A stretch of DNA of 64,000 bases from Niabella agricola (GCF_021538615.1 NZ_JAJHIZ010000003.1:434001-498000), one strand, 5' to 3'; counted from the stretch's first letter, positions 17,735-27,604 are shown. Made by a program: numbers and translations. The notes: a model not told the origin generated them from the sequence alone.

Positions 17735-17946
17735 AAAAATCTATTATCCGTTTCTTCGCTTTTATACTGATGCTGTCCCTGCCCGGTCTTGCCATGGCAC
17801 AACCCGCTTCAGAAAACCTTATGAGAAGTAACGGAAGAATTTACGTGGTCATTGCCGTATTGCTGGTGATCCTGCTGGGAATTTTCCTTTATATGTTCCG
17901 GGTAGAAAAAAAGCTGAAAAAGCTGGAACAGGATTCCGGGAAATAA
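17731..17946 (+). CDS. Small CcmD-like membrane protein
   Basis: 71 aa, starting at the ATG that overlaps the ccmC stop (17731). An N-terminal hydrophobic stretch MKKSIIRFFAFILMLSLPGLAMAQ looks like a cleavable signal peptide, followed by a membrane helix (YVVIAVLLVILLGIFLYMF) and a basic tail EKKLKKLEQ. CcmD in other bacteria is one helix with a basic cytosolic tail that stabilises CcmC-CcmE, which fits the tail and position, but the signal-like N-terminus is an addition. Assignment rests on position and topology rather than on sequence identity. Confidence 0.7.
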   Translation: MKKSIIRFFAFILMLSLPGLAMAQPASENLMRSNGRIYVVIAVLLVILLGIFLYMFRVEKKLKKLEQDSGK

Positions 17947-17994
17947 GTGCCCCGGATAACTATTGCGTAAATTGCTAATTGAAAATATACAACT

Positions 17995-19413
17995 ATGTCT
18001 GAAATTCAGTACAACTTTTTTGAAGCCGTAGAAAAAAGCTTTCACAAGGCAGCGAAATTCACCAAATGGGATCAGGGCTTGCTGGAACAGATCAGCGCCT
18101 GTAATTCCGTATACCGGATGCGTTTTCCCATTAAGCGCGAAAACGGGACCATCGAAGTAATTGAGGCTTATCGGGTACAGCATTCACATCATAAAACGCC
18201 CTGTAAAGGCGGCATCCGGTTCTCCATGCAGGTAACACAGGATGAGGTGATGGCGCTGGCCGCATTGATGACTTATAAATGCGCCATTGTGAACGTTCCT
18301 TTCGGGGGCGGCAAGGGCGGCATAAAGATCGATCCGAAAAATTACACCCCATACGAACTGGAAAAAATCACCCGCCGTTATACATCGGAACTGATCAAGA
18401 AAAATTTTATCGGCCCGGCTACGGACGTACCGGCCCCCGACTATGGTACAGGCGAACGGGAAATGGCCTGGATCGTGGATACCTACAGCGCCATGAACCC
18501 GCAGGAAATTGACGCGGCCGGATGTGTAACCGGGAAGCCCGTGAGCCAGGGCGGCGTAAGAGGGCGGCGGGAGGCTACCGGACTCGGCGTATTTTTTGGC
18601 ATCCGGGAGGTTTGCAATATGCCGGAGGAAATGGAAAAGCTGGGACTGGCAACAGGTGTAGCCGGTAAAAAAGTAATTGTACAGGGCCTTGGAAATGTGG
18701 GCTATCATACCGCAAAATTTTTCCAGGAAGCCGGCGCAATCATTGTGGGCATTGCCGAATACGAAGGCGGCATCAGCAATAACAACGGGCTGGATGTGGA
18801 AGAAGTATTCCTGCACAGAAGACGCACCGGGTCGATCCTCGACTTCAAAGGTGCTACCAACCACAAAAGCTCACTGGAAACCCTGGAACTGGAATGCGAT
18901 ATCCTGATTCCTGCAGCGCTCGAAAATGTCATTGACAAGAACAACGCCCCCCGCATAAAAGCAAAGATCATAGGGGAAGCAGCCAACGGCCCGTTAACGC
19001 CAGAAGCCGATGAGATCTTCCTGCAAAAAGGTGTGCTCGTGGTTCCGGATATGTATCTGAATGCCGGAGGGGTTACCGTTTCGTATTTTGAATGGCTGAA
19101 AAACCTCAGTCATGTGCGGTACGGGCGCCTGGAAAAAAGATTTACCGAAAATGTAAATACAACCATCCTGGAGGAGCTGGAGCACCTTTCCGGGAAAAAA
19201 GTAGGAGAAAAAAACCGCAAAATGATTATGCACGGAGCCGATGAGGTAGACCTTGTATACAGCGGACTGGAAGAAACCATGATTGGTGCCACACGGGAGA
19301 TCATGGAAGAATGGCGGAACAACCCCGAAATCCCGGACATGCGAACCGCGGCTTATGTGGTGGCAATCAATAAGGTAGCAACTACCTACGCTGAGCTGGG
19401 AATTTTCCCGTAA
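17995..19413 (+). CDS. Glutamate dehydrogenase (Glu/Leu/Phe/Val family)
   Basis: 472 aa oxidoreductase converting glutamate to 2-oxoglutarate and ammonia. The substrate-binding lysines are in CKGGIRFS and the segment [13 protein letters not shown], followed by the catalytic Asp region [17 protein letters not shown]. The Rossmann motif is [17 protein letters not shown] near residue 226. Family and fold are clear; NAD versus NADP preference is not read from sequence. It lies 48 bp after the CcmD-like gene on the same strand, yet no functional link with cytochrome maturation is evident. Intact, with no frame problems. Confidence 0.95.
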   Translation: MSEIQYNFFEAVEKSFHKAAKFTKWDQGLLEQISACNSVYRMRFPIKRENGTIEVIEAYRVQHSHHKTPCKGGIRFSMQVTQDEVMALAALMTYKCAIVNVPFGGGKGGIKIDPKNYTPYELEKITRRYTSELIKKNFIGPATDVPAPDYGTGEREMAWIVDTYSAMNPQEIDAAGCVTGKPVSQGGVRGRREATGLGVFFGIREVCNMPEEMEKLGLATGVAGKKVIVQGLGNVGYHTAKFFQEAGAIIVGIAEYEGGISNNNGLDVEEVFLHRRRTGSILDFKGATNHKSSLETLELECDILIPAALENVIDKNNAPRIKAKIIGEAANGPLTPEADEIFLQKGVLVVPDMYLNAGGVTVSYFEWLKNLSHVRYGRLEKRFTENVNTTILEELEHLSGKKVGEKNRKMIMHGADEVDLVYSGLEETMIGATREIMEEWRNNPEIPDMRTAAYVVAINKVATTYAELGIFP

Positions 19414-19497
19414 TCGTCTTCTTAACCTTTGGGGGTTTAAAAACCGGACCGGTTAAAATTGATCCAACGTCAATTAGGCTGTTTCAAATATATTACG

Positions 19498-19505
19498 TAC
19501 TTTTG
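19498..19505 (+). promoter_or_regulatory. -7 box of the DUF177-rpmF-plsX operon
   Basis: TACTTTTG fits TAnnTTTG and lies 31 bp before the DUF177 ATG. The expected TTG about 19-21 nt upstream is not visible, so only the -7 element is claimed. Confidence 0.5.
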
Positions 19506-19535
19506 CATCCCTTAAATACAGGGAGGAGTTGAGCC

Positions 19536-20087
19536 ATGGCTTACCGAAGAGAGTATGATATCGCCTTTGTGGGTTTAAAACCGGGAATTCATGAGTTCAA
19601 CTATGAAATAACAGACAGGTTCTTTGAGGCATTTCAACAGCAGGACTTTACCAACTGCAACGCATATATAAAGCTGTCGCTTGATAAAAAGAGCAGCTTT
19701 ATGATGCTGAAGTTTGAGGTGGGTGGCAAACTGGACGTGGTTTGCGACCGCTGCAATAATACTATTTCGCTGGACCTCTGGGATGAATTTGTCATCACAG
19801 TGAAAATGGCAGAAGAGCCGGAACTGATGAACGACCAGGAAGATGATCCGGACGTTTATTATATCAGCCGGGGAGAAAGTCACCTGAACGTGGAGAACTG
19901 GATTTATGAATTCATAAACCTGAGTATCCCGATGCATAAAACCTGTGGTTTTGATAATGCTGATGGGCCGCAATGCAATCCCGAAGCGTTGAAAATGCTG
20001 AATAAACTGGAGGCGGAAGCCAAATCTCAGAAAGATAGCAACCCGCTCTGGAAGGATCTTGAAAAATTCAAAGATCTGGACAATTAA
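19536..20087 (+). CDS. DUF177 (YceD-like) protein
   Basis: 183 aa, the usual gene found just before rpmF. The domain starts near residue 15 and the core holds VVCDRCNNTISLDLWDEF, with a CxxC pair, and later CGFDNADGPQCNPEAL, a second Cys pair that could bind zinc. In other bacteria and plants YceD/DUF177 proteins act in 23S rRNA accumulation or large-subunit assembly; function here is inferred. It precedes rpmF by 52 bp in the same direction. No signal peptide. Confidence 0.9.
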   Translation: MAYRREYDIAFVGLKPGIHEFNYEITDRFFEAFQQQDFTNCNAYIKLSLDKKSSFMMLKFEVGGKLDVVCDRCNNTISLDLWDEFVITVKMAEEPELMNDQEDDPDVYYISRGESHLNVENWIYEFINLSIPMHKTCGFDNADGPQCNPEALKMLNKLEAEAKSQKDSNPLWKDLEKFKDLDN

Positions 20088-20139
20088 GTTTGTGTAAAAG
20101 AAGAAAAAAATAATTTAGAACTATTTAATTTCATTAGTT

Positions 20140-20334
20140 ATGCCAAATCCTAAACGCAGGCACAGCCAGCAAAGAAGCGCAAAACGCAGGACTCACTATA
20201 AAGCAACTTCGGCTACTTTAACAACAGATGCAACAACCGGTGAAACGCATGTACGTCATCGCGCTTATGTAAATGAAGGAAAACTGATTTACAAAGGAAA
20301 GGTTGTTGCTGAAAAAGCGCCTTCAAAAGCTTAA
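20140..20334 (+). CDS. rpmF: 50S ribosomal protein bL32
   Basis: 64 aa, beginning MPNPKRRHSQQRSAKRRTHY, the bL32 signature. Rich in Arg and Lys. Zinc cysteines seen in some bL32 are absent, as is normal for the C-minus form. Lies between DUF177 and plsX, the conserved order. Length is normal for the family. Confidence 0.97.
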   Translation: MPNPKRRHSQQRSAKRRTHYKATSATLTTDATTGETHVRHRAYVNEGKLIYKGKVVAEKAPSKA

Positions 20335-20341
20335 AAAAAAC

Positions 20342-20362
20342 GTTAAGTCCCGTTTACTTAAC
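20342..20362 (+). terminator. Weak hairpin between rpmF and plsX
   Basis: GTTAAGT (20342-20348) pairs with ACTTAAC (20356-20362) around a 7-nt loop, followed by only a short T run. It is placed just after the rpmF stop and could attenuate read-through into plsX. Evidence is structural only. Confidence 0.3.
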
Positions 20363-20432
20363 TTGTTCATTCCAAATTCATTGACGACCTTTGGTTGGTA
20401 ATGCATTTGGAATTTTTAATTTTAGTCCGTAT

Positions 20433-21383
20433 ATGATGAATATTGGAATTGATACAATGGGGGGCGATTTTGCCCCGCTTGAGGCATTGCGTGGGATTAA
20501 AAAATATCTTTCTGAAAATAAAAGCGGGGCGGTTCAATTAACCTTGTTCGGGGATAAGGCCGCATTGAACGAGATTATGGCTGCGGAAGCTATTCCTGCC
20601 GGCAATATACAGATCGTGCCTACCACACAGGTCATCGATATGCAGGAACACCCCACCAAGGCATTAAAGGAGAAGCCCCACTCTTCCATTGCCACCGGTT
20701 TTCAATACCTGGCAAAGGATAAAACCGATGCCTTTATCAGCGCCGGTAATACTGGTGCCATGTTGGTGGGCGCTTTATTTAATTTAAAAACCATTGAAGG
20801 AATCCTGCGCCCGGTCATCTCTTCTATTATTCCCAAGCAAGGCGGTCGTACAGGACTGATTCTCGACGTAGGATTGAATGCAGATTGCAAGCCCGAGCAG
20901 TTGAACCAGTTTGCAACCCTGGGATCTGTATATGCCCGGCACATCCTGGAAATTGAAGATCCAAAAGTAGGTCTTGTAAATGTGGGCGAAGAAGAAGGCA
21001 AGGGCAACCTTCTCACACAGGGCGCCTATCCGCTTCTGAAAGCCAATCGCACGATTCATTTTATTGGCAATATCGAAGGGCGCGACACCTTCAACGACAA
21101 GGCAGATGTAATGGTTTGCGATGGCTTTACAGGAAATATTATTTTGAAATTAGCCGAGTCTATCTATGATATTTCAAAAAATGAAAGATTAGCAAATGCG
21201 TATTTAGATCGTTTTAACTTTGAGATATACGGCGGCACCCCGGTACTGGGAATTGAAAAGCCGGTGATCATCGGACATGGCATTTCAAGGGCTACGGCTT
21301 TTTGCAACATGATTTACGTGGCCGAAAAAATGCTGCAGACCGGCGTATTACAAAAACTAAAAGAAGCGGTCCAACAGGGTTAA
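20433..21383 (+). CDS. plsX: Phosphate acyltransferase PlsX
   Basis: 316 aa from the first of two adjacent ATG codons at 20433 (MMNIGIDTMGGDFAPLEALRG); an upstream frame start at 20391 adds 14 residues without family support. PlsX makes acyl-phosphate from acyl-ACP for phospholipid synthesis at the membrane surface. Landmarks are IGIDTMGGDFAP, the segment HPTKALKEKPHSSI, SAGNTGAMLVGALF and VMVCDGFTGNIILKLAE. Third gene in a DUF177-rpmF-plsX run; fabH, often next, is not present, because the following gene is on the opposite strand. Confidence 0.96.
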   Translation: MMNIGIDTMGGDFAPLEALRGIKKYLSENKSGAVQLTLFGDKAALNEIMAAEAIPAGNIQIVPTTQVIDMQEHPTKALKEKPHSSIATGFQYLAKDKTDAFISAGNTGAMLVGALFNLKTIEGILRPVISSIIPKQGGRTGLILDVGLNADCKPEQLNQFATLGSVYARHILEIEDPKVGLVNVGEEEGKGNLLTQGAYPLLKANRTIHFIGNIEGRDTFNDKADVMVCDGFTGNIILKLAESIYDISKNERLANAYLDRFNFEIYGGTPVLGIEKPVIIGHGISRATAFCNMIYVAEKMLQTGVLQKLKEAVQQG

Positions 21384-21411
21384 ACCGCTTCAAAAAAACT
21401 CATGGTGCTTA

Positions 21412-22419
21412 CTACTGGTACCGAACGGTAACCGGTACGTCAATGGTATAGTTATATGGCGTTACCACCTTCAATATTATATCATACGTACCTTTTGAGA
21501 TAATGGAGTTGCTTCCTACCGGAGTCATTTCCCATTCTACCGAGTAGAATTTTCCAGAGCCGTCCAGCAACCGGCCCAGGTTTCCAAACATGCTGATCAA
21601 TTGTTGGGCGTCTTTCGCATACATAAATGCACCACCGGTAGCAACGGCCTGATCATACAGGTATTCATCAGAAGAGGCGCCCAGCCCAACGTTGTACAAA
21701 CGCACCTGATTGCCTTTTGCAAAAGCCTCCACCTGTGCACTTGTTTTAACACCCCGGTTATCTTCCCCATCGGTGAATGTAAGCAGGGCCTTTGTTGGCT
21801 TAGTGCCACTCTTTATCAATGCATCTGTAGCAGCATACTGAGCGCCATAAAGGTTCGTACCGCCTTTTCCAAGGTTCCGCACACTTTCCACATCTTTTAC
21901 CAGGACTGTTGTATCCGATTTAAAGCCCGTGCCTACGGCTTTGTAATCATCGGAAAACCACCAAACCCAGGATTCATGCTCCTGTCCCATATTCCGGCAA
22001 AAGATCTTCCCGGCATCGATCCGAAGGTCATCCGGATCAGTACTGCCGGTGCTGCCGCTTTGATCCATTAACATGATGGAAGAATAACGGGTGGCTGTTC
22101 CACCTCCGGAAAGCGCAGCTCGCACCGGTTTAAAGGCATAGGAACCCAGGAAGGTATCGATCCGGAACTGACCGGTACCAAATCCGTACTCCATGTTTTT
22201 AGAATCCTTAAACACTGCCAGGTCTACAGAGAACCTCAGTTTTTTTTCGCCGGCTTCCAGTACTTTCACCTTATAGACCGCTGCGGAGGGCAGCGAATTG
22301 TCGTTGAGCGGGGGTGTAAATTTTACAGTATCGTCCTTTTTACAGGAGGCGCACAAGGCTGTGGCAACAACAGCTGCCAGCAGCGGACCGCGTAAACGGC
22401 CGGTAAGGTTCATTCGCAT
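21412..22419 (-). CDS. vWA-domain lipoprotein
   Basis: 335 aa, with an N-terminal lipobox: signal sequence to AAVVATALCASCKKDD, cysteine in the ALCASC context, so the protein is probably an outer-membrane lipoprotein. Residues about 108-300 form a von Willebrand A domain with an intact MIDAS metal site: DQSGST, GGTNLYGA and FTDGEDN. C-terminal 45 residues form a beta-rich extension. Such proteins bind protein partners or metal-dependent ligands. The gene stands alone and convergent with plsX; no regulator or chaperone gene is beside it. Function is unknown beyond the domain. Confidence 0.85.
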   Translation of the reverse strand: MRMNLTGRLRGPLLAAVVATALCASCKKDDTVKFTPPLNDNSLPSAAVYKVKVLEAGEKKLRFSVDLAVFKDSKNMEYGFGTGQFRIDTFLGSYAFKPVRAALSGGGTATRYSSIMLMDQSGSTGSTDPDDLRIDAGKIFCRNMGQEHESWVWWFSDDYKAVGTGFKSDTTVLVKDVESVRNLGKGGTNLYGAQYAATDALIKSGTKPTKALLTFTDGEDNRGVKTSAQVEAFAKGNQVRLYNVGLGASSDEYLYDQAVATGGAFMYAKDAQQLISMFGNLGRLLDGSGKFYSVEWEMTPVGSNSIISKGTYDIILKVVTPYNYTIDVPVTVRYQ

Positions 22420-22680
22420 GAGGTTTACATTTGCTGCGAAAATAACCCTGGTGATGAAAATAGAAAATACAGGTAAACCGGTATTTTGCCGTCATTAAGC
22501 GATGCCTTATCAGAAGTCAGTGTCGATTGCTGATGCAGCATGAATGGAAGCAATAAGCAAAGCTGCAGAAGAAATTTTTCTTTCAGGTCTCCGGTTTAAA
22601 ATTCCAGGTTTGATTCCGTTTGACAACCTGATACGTCATCCCATTCGCACATTCCACATTTTTCAACTTCTCGAATCAAA

Positions 22681-24084
22681 TCACCCCAGCCCTATTTCAA
22701 AATGCCGTTCGGGAATCAGTACATCTACAAACCCTTTTTTTACCAGTCGCTGCTTAAATGCTACCTGTACGTCGGGCTCTCCATGCACCAGGAATAATTG
22801 CTTTACGGCTTGAGGATCCTGACAGGCCAGCCATTGGCTCATGTCTTCATAGTCACCGTGAGCACTCATGCTCCGGATCTGCCCGATTTCGGCATTTACC
22901 TGGTGCTCTACTCCAAAAATACCCACTTCCTTTGCTCCATCCAGCAGGCGGCCTCCCAACGAATGCGGTTCGCAATAACCGGTCATCACAATGGCATTCC
23001 TCGAATTTTCAATATTGTTACTGATATGATGTTTTACCCTTCCCGCGTCGGCCATTCCGCTTGCGGAAATAATCACCAGCGGCCCATTTTTAAAGTTCAG
23101 TGCCTTTGATTCATCTACGGATTTAATATAAATAAGCCCCGGAAAGCTAAACGGATCATCATCGTTCTTCAGTACGTTTTGAATTTGCCGGTTAAAGTAC
23201 AGGGGAAACCGTTTCACCACATCCGTTGCCTCAATACTCAATGGGCTATCCACATAAAACGGGATCTTTGGAAGTACTCCTTGTGCATACAGCTGATTCA
23301 GTGCATACAGGATCTCCTGGGTGCGCCCAACACTGAACGCCGGGAAAATAAGTTTACCTTTCCGTTCCACACAAACCTTCCGGATCCATTCCAGCAACAT
23401 CTGCGGCGTATCCCTTATATCTTCATGCAGGCTATTTCCATAAGTAGATTCCATAATAATGTAGTCTGCCTGCGGAAACACTTCAGGCGATCTCAGGATC
23501 ACATCGCGGTAGCGCCCCAGGTCACCGCTGAATGTGATACGGGTTTCTTTACCATCCTCCTGGATGCGCAGATGCACACACTGGCTTCCAATGATATGAC
23601 CAGCATCCGTAAACATCGCTTTTACACCATCGGTTACATCAAACCAGGCTCCATATTCCCTTGAGTCAAACAGCTCCATTGCTTTTTTTGCATCCTCAAT
23701 CGTGTACAACGGCTGTAGCAGATCCGGCGCCATTCCCTGCCTTTTCTTTTCGAGGAACCGCATTTCACTTTCCTGGATCTCAGCGCTATCCATCAGCAAA
23801 ATATTTGTAAGGTCCTTTGTAGCAGGCGTGCAAAAGATCGTTCCATGAAAACCCTGTTTTACCAGGCGGGGAATTAACCCGGAATGGTCGATATGGGCAT
23901 GGGAAAGGATCATCACATCTACTTCACTGCTCACAAAACCGAAGTCGCGGTTCAACGCGTCAGTCTGGTCGCCCATCCCCTGGTACATACCACAATCCAG
24001 TAAGATCTTTTTACCATTCTTAAGCGTTATGAGATGTTTGGAACCCGTTACCGTTTGGGCAGCACCATGAAAAGCAATCTTCAT
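22681..24084 (-). CDS. Beta-CASP metallo-beta-lactamase RNA nuclease
   Basis: 467 aa. Starts MKIAFHGAAQTVTGSKHLI, the usual N-terminus of the bacterial CPSF/YSH1-like MBL proteins. Metal-site motif is SHAHIDHSGLIPRL (HxHxDH) near residue 61, motif III His in TDAGHIIGSQ, motif IV Asp in FSGDLGRYRD, and the beta-CASP block with FPAFSVGRTQEILY and motif C His in MSAHGDYEDMSQW. All expected metal ligands are there, so it should be an active RNase, perhaps of the TTHA0252 type. It is preceded by DUF4442 on the same strand with an 82-bp gap. Confidence 0.93.
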   Translation of the reverse strand: MKIAFHGAAQTVTGSKHLITLKNGKKILLDCGMYQGMGDQTDALNRDFGFVSSEVDVMILSHAHIDHSGLIPRLVKQGFHGTIFCTPATKDLTNILLMDSAEIQESEMRFLEKKRQGMAPDLLQPLYTIEDAKKAMELFDSREYGAWFDVTDGVKAMFTDAGHIIGSQCVHLRIQEDGKETRITFSGDLGRYRDVILRSPEVFPQADYIIMESTYGNSLHEDIRDTPQMLLEWIRKVCVERKGKLIFPAFSVGRTQEILYALNQLYAQGVLPKIPFYVDSPLSIEATDVVKRFPLYFNRQIQNVLKNDDDPFSFPGLIYIKSVDESKALNFKNGPLVIISASGMADAGRVKHHISNNIENSRNAIVMTGYCEPHSLGGRLLDGAKEVGIFGVEHQVNAEIGQIRSMSAHGDYEDMSQWLACQDPQAVKQLFLVHGEPDVQVAFKQRLVKKGFVDVLIPERHFEIGLG

Positions 24085-24166
24085 ATTATTTCACTTTTTG
24101 TTGGATAAGATTTTTATCCAACAAGATATAAAAAGAATTTTACATCCCGGCGCATTTATTATTTCT

Positions 24167-24646
24167 TTAACCCCTGGCCTTGAACGACCAGGTAATGTGA
24201 AAAGTAGCCACTGGCTCACCGTTTTCGTTAACACCAACAGAAGTTGCCATAAACTGTTGCGGCTGATTTTCATCGACGGCCTTTTGAACCATGCGGCGCA
24301 AGGCATCGCCATCTTTACAGGTAAATAAGGTATGGCCCGTGGCTTTCTTAAAATATTCCGACTCCAGCCTTACCACCAGCAGCGACACCTTTACCGGATG
24401 GCCGATAGTGGCAGCCATTGCCAGCACACCTGTACTCAGCTCAGCCGCCATAGCCAATGCTGCAAAATAGGTAGAGCGGAACGGGTTTTTATTCATCCAC
24501 TTGTATGGAATGCTCACTACGCATTGCTGTGCATTCACTTCACGGATGCGCAAACCGGCAAACAGTGCAAGCGGCAGCTTTGATAACAAAAACATCCTGA
24601 ATTTTACAGGATGTTTTAAGATCTTAAAAAATGCGGCAGCGTTCAT
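24167..24646 (-). CDS. DUF4442 hotdog-fold protein (thioesterase-like)
   Basis: 159 aa. The core has VVSIPYKWMNKNPFRSTYFAAL and TGVLAMAATIG, the usual DUF4442 layout, with a hotdog beta sheet ending HITWSFKARG. The asparagine/lysine pair in KNPF and the helical TYFAAL region match hotdog thioesterases but no catalytic residue can be claimed. Downstream gene is the beta-CASP nuclease; upstream is the thioredoxin-like gene (22-bp gap). A lipid or acyl-CoA role is inference from fold. Confidence 0.8.
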   Translation of the reverse strand: MNAAAFFKILKHPVKFRMFLLSKLPLALFAGLRIREVNAQQCVVSIPYKWMNKNPFRSTYFAALAMAAELSTGVLAMAATIGHPVKVSLLVVRLESEYFKKATGHTLFTCKDGDALRRMVQKAVDENQPQQFMATSVGVNENGEPVATFHITWSFKARG

Positions 24647-24668
24647 ACAACGGATTTAAATTCGAAGT

Positions 24669-25163
24669 TTATTCTTTATACTTTTCAGGTTTCAGTGCGT
24701 CCGGCGTCCAGTTGATTAAAAAATCAGACACTTTTTCTGCGCTGTATCCCTTTCCTTGCTCTAAATATCCTGAATTCTGTGTATGGATCCGCTTACCGTC
24801 TTTATCCAACACCAGAAAGACCGGAAAGCCAAAGCGCTGGGGAAAACCATAGGAGGCCAGAACAGGCTGGTTCTTATTTTCTTTGCTGTAGTTCAGATGA
24901 TATACTACATAAGATTGCTTTAAAATTGAATCAACACTCCTGTCTGTTTTTGAAAACTGATCAAACCGCGCACACCAGATACACCAGTTCCCGCCAATCT
25001 GCACCAGCACATGTTTGTTTTCCTTTTTTGCCCGGGCTACAGCTTTCCGGATTCCTTCTTTTGCATCCGCAGCCGGATCATATGCATGATAGGGTTGCTG
25101 ATCCTGAGCCTTTGCTGTCAGAGCTGCAAGAAGGACCACTGAAAATAGTAATTGTTTTATCAT
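24669..25163 (-). CDS. Secreted thioredoxin-like protein (CxxC)
   Basis: 164 aa. A signal peptide (MIKQLLFSVVLLAALTAKAQ) directs it to the periplasm. The redox motif is CIWC in LVQIGGNWCIWCARFD, close to the usual position after the first beta strand. The C-terminus has FPVFLVLDKDGKRIHTQ with the cis-Pro of the thioredoxin fold (GFPV). It follows the TonB receptor gene by 50 bp on the same strand, so it may reduce a metal or a disulfide in the imported cargo or mature a periplasmic partner. The cargo is unknown. Confidence 0.88.
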   Translation of the reverse strand: MIKQLLFSVVLLAALTAKAQDQQPYHAYDPAADAKEGIRKAVARAKKENKHVLVQIGGNWCIWCARFDQFSKTDRSVDSILKQSYVVYHLNYSKENKNQPVLASYGFPQRFGFPVFLVLDKDGKRIHTQNSGYLEQGKGYSAEKVSDFLINWTPDALKPEKYKE

Positions 25164-25213
25164 TATTTATTGCAGATTATGTGTTTGCTGCAACAAATAT
25201 AACTACAGTTCTG

Positions 25214-27604
25214 CTATTTAATTTTCCAGGCAAACGGAAGGATCAGTCTTGCCGTAAAATTTCGGCCCATATTAAATACCCCTGTCCTGCCCGTAACCGG
25301 GTTCTCGGGTGCATACTTCAACCGGCTCAGGTGCTGCTGGTAGGCCACATCCCCGATATTATTTATCGCCAGGATCACAGTGGCCCGTTTTGTTCCGCCC
25401 CAGTAGATATCGCTTCCGATGCCCGCATTGAACAACGTATAAGCCGGCGTGGCTGTTTCCGTACCATAGCCGGAAAAATACTGGTTCTGAGCTCCTACAT
25501 TATCCATCTCCGCTTTTGCATAAAAATTGCGGAAAGCTTTCAGTTGCGACGGAAACTCAGCCCGCAGCTCTGTCAGCAAGCGCAACGGTGCAATCAGCGG
25601 GAGGTTGTCTGAGCCATCAACAGCGTTGGTAAACACGCCCCTTGTCCAGCTGAATGAGTTTTCAAAATGTAACCAGTCAAGTGGGTGCGGGTGTATATCC
25701 AGCGTGGCTTCTACCCCATACAGATTGGCACTTTGTTGTGTAAACTTATAGACATATAAATCCCCTATAGAGGAGTCAGCTCCTGCACTGTTCTGCAGTT
25801 TCTGGTAATAGATGTAATTATTGATGTGATTGATATAAGGGGATACATTCAGCGAAACGTGCTGGGTATTCACGTCCAGGCCAAGATCGAACGAGTAGGA
25901 ATCTTCGCTTTTCAGCTCCCGGTTCCCGATTTCATAGCGAAACGTACCCTCATGCACCCCGTTGGCTGCCAGCTCTGCCATATTCGGAGCTCTGAAACCC
26001 TTGCTGGCATTTGCCTTCAACGTAATGTGCTCATTAAAATCATGCGCCAGCCCGATGCTTCCCGAAACACTGGAAAGACTTCTAGTAAAAGGTTGAAATT
26101 TTTCCTCACCATCTTCATAGGTCAGTTTGCTGCTGATATTGCGGTTATCAAACCGCAGTCCCCCGCTAATGGTAGTGCGGTTAACAGTTTTGGAAGTATA
26201 CCCATACACGCCGATATCAAAAAGCCGGTAATCCGGGATCAGCGCTTCATCCGCCCTGTTGCTGTTCTGCTGGCTCATGCCGTTTACACCAAAAGAAGTT
26301 TTCCAGCCGTTCATCACCGGCCAGTGATAGGCAGCCGAATAGTTGATGGTCTTGAGGTCGAAATATGCCTCGGGATCATTGGGGTTGGCCACATCCCCGA
26401 ATTCTTTCCGCTGATTCCGCTGAAAGCCAACCAGGGCTGTTATACGGCTTCCGTTATCAAAGGTAAAATTATTATCCAGTGCTATTTTAAAATGCTGTAT
26501 CCGCTGGTTGGGGATCAACGGGCTTTTACTGTTCGTTTGTTTGCTACCAGGCTCGTATCCGTCTAATATAAAATGGCCTTCATCGTCACGCTCACCCTCA
26601 ACGAGGCCCAGGTGCTGATCAAAGTTCGAAATCACCAGATGGGTATATCCCCACTGCTTGTTCAGCCCCAGGTAACCGCCCACATTCTTTTCCTTAAACC
26701 GGCTGTTGAGCACGTTTCCATCATATTTATTGTTGTAGTCCCCGGCACCTTTTACACTTCCGTAGGCATTCCAGTTAAACCCATTGATATTTCCTGCTAC
26801 ATTAGCATAGCCACCCTGCATGTTGTTGTTGTTGTTAAGACTTCCGGAGAGGTTGGCCTTTACTGTATTTTCCGGAACAGGAACATTAGTGAGGATATTC
26901 AGCACCCCGCCGATCGCATCGCTTCCATACATGAGGGAAGCCGGCCCGCGTAACACTTCAATTTTCTGGGCACTGTATTCGTCTATCTCAATGCCATGTT
27001 CATCGCCCCACTGCTGTCCTTCCTGGCGTACGCCGTCGTTTAAAGTAACCACCCGGTTATAGCCGAGCCCTCTGATAGAAGGTTTGGCGATGGCTGGTCC
27101 GGTAGTGATAATGGCCACCCCGGGCACTTTTGCCACCGCATCCAGCAATCCCGTTCCCGATGATTGCTGCAATTCTTTTTGAGATAACACGGAAATATGG
27201 GTAGGCATGTGTTTTAACTGTGTAGATGCCGAAACCCCGGTAACGACCACCGCATCATTTTCAACTACCGATACTTTTAATTTAAAGTCCTGGGTTGTTT
27301 CGCCGTTGATGACCACCACTCCCACAAATGAGCGGTATCCTACAAAGGATACCGAAACCGTATACCGTCCGTTAGGCAGGGAGCGTATAAAATAGACACC
27401 GTTTTTATCGGCTGTAACATCTATTTTCAGATCGGGGAATGAGATGGTGGCTTCCGGTAATGGCAGCCCGGTTGCGTCGTCTGTTACTACCCCTTTCAGC
27501 GATCCCGCCGGCGCTGCTTCTTTATAAGTAACCGGAGCGGCATTCCCAATAATAAAAATGAACCATTGCAGGACGATAAGCCCTAATATTTTCTTTTGCA
27601 TCAC
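25214..27604 (-). CDS. TonB-dependent receptor with carboxypeptidase-like N-terminal domain
   Basis: 796 aa. A signal peptide is followed by a CarboxypepD_reg-like domain (about residues 36-115, KGVVTDDATGLPLPEATISF), a plug domain (about 125-235, with GTGLLDAVAKVPGVAI and SIRGLGYNRVVTLNDGVR) and a 22-strand barrel ending NFTARLILPFAWKIK. It lacks a TonB box that I can define. This is the outer-membrane receptor of a small cluster with the LRGPP protein upstream and a thioredoxin-like protein downstream. Siderophore or metal receptors often have this size; the actual ligand cannot be inferred from sequence. Confidence 0.93.
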   Translation of the reverse strand: MMQKKILGLIVLQWFIFIIGNAAPVTYKEAAPAGSLKGVVTDDATGLPLPEATISFPDLKIDVTADKNGVYFIRSLPNGRYTVSVSFVGYRSFVGVVVINGETTQDFKLKVSVVENDAVVVTGVSASTQLKHMPTHISVLSQKELQQSSGTGLLDAVAKVPGVAIITTGPAIAKPSIRGLGYNRVVTLNDGVRQEGQQWGDEHGIEIDEYSAQKIEVLRGPASLMYGSDAIGGVLNILTNVPVPENTVKANLSGSLNNNNNMQGGYANVAGNINGFNWNAYGSVKGAGDYNNKYDGNVLNSRFKEKNVGGYLGLNKQWGYTHLVISNFDQHLGLVEGERDDEGHFILDGYEPGSKQTNSKSPLIPNQRIQHFKIALDNNFTFDNGSRITALVGFQRNQRKEFGDVANPNDPEAYFDLKTINYSAAYHWPVMNGWKTSFGVNGMSQQNSNRADEALIPDYRLFDIGVYGYTSKTVNRTTISGGLRFDNRNISSKLTYEDGEEKFQPFTRSLSSVSGSIGLAHDFNEHITLKANASKGFRAPNMAELAANGVHEGTFRYEIGNRELKSEDSYSFDLGLDVNTQHVSLNVSPYINHINNYIYYQKLQNSAGADSSIGDLYVYKFTQQSANLYGVEATLDIHPHPLDWLHFENSFSWTRGVFTNAVDGSDNLPLIAPLRLLTELRAEFPSQLKAFRNFYAKAEMDNVGAQNQYFSGYGTETATPAYTLFNAGIGSDIYWGGTKRATVILAINNIGDVAYQQHLSRLKYAPENPVTGRTGVFNMGRNFTARLILPFAWKIK

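Noticed and set aside
18184..18864. Minus-strand 226-codon frame inside glutamate dehydrogenase
   Set aside because: Shadow of a well-defined enzyme gene on the plus strand.
19442..19454. AACCGG-A-CCGGTT palindrome after glutamate dehydrogenase
   Set aside because: Only six-base arms with a single-base centre, too short for a terminator hairpin; kept as chance.
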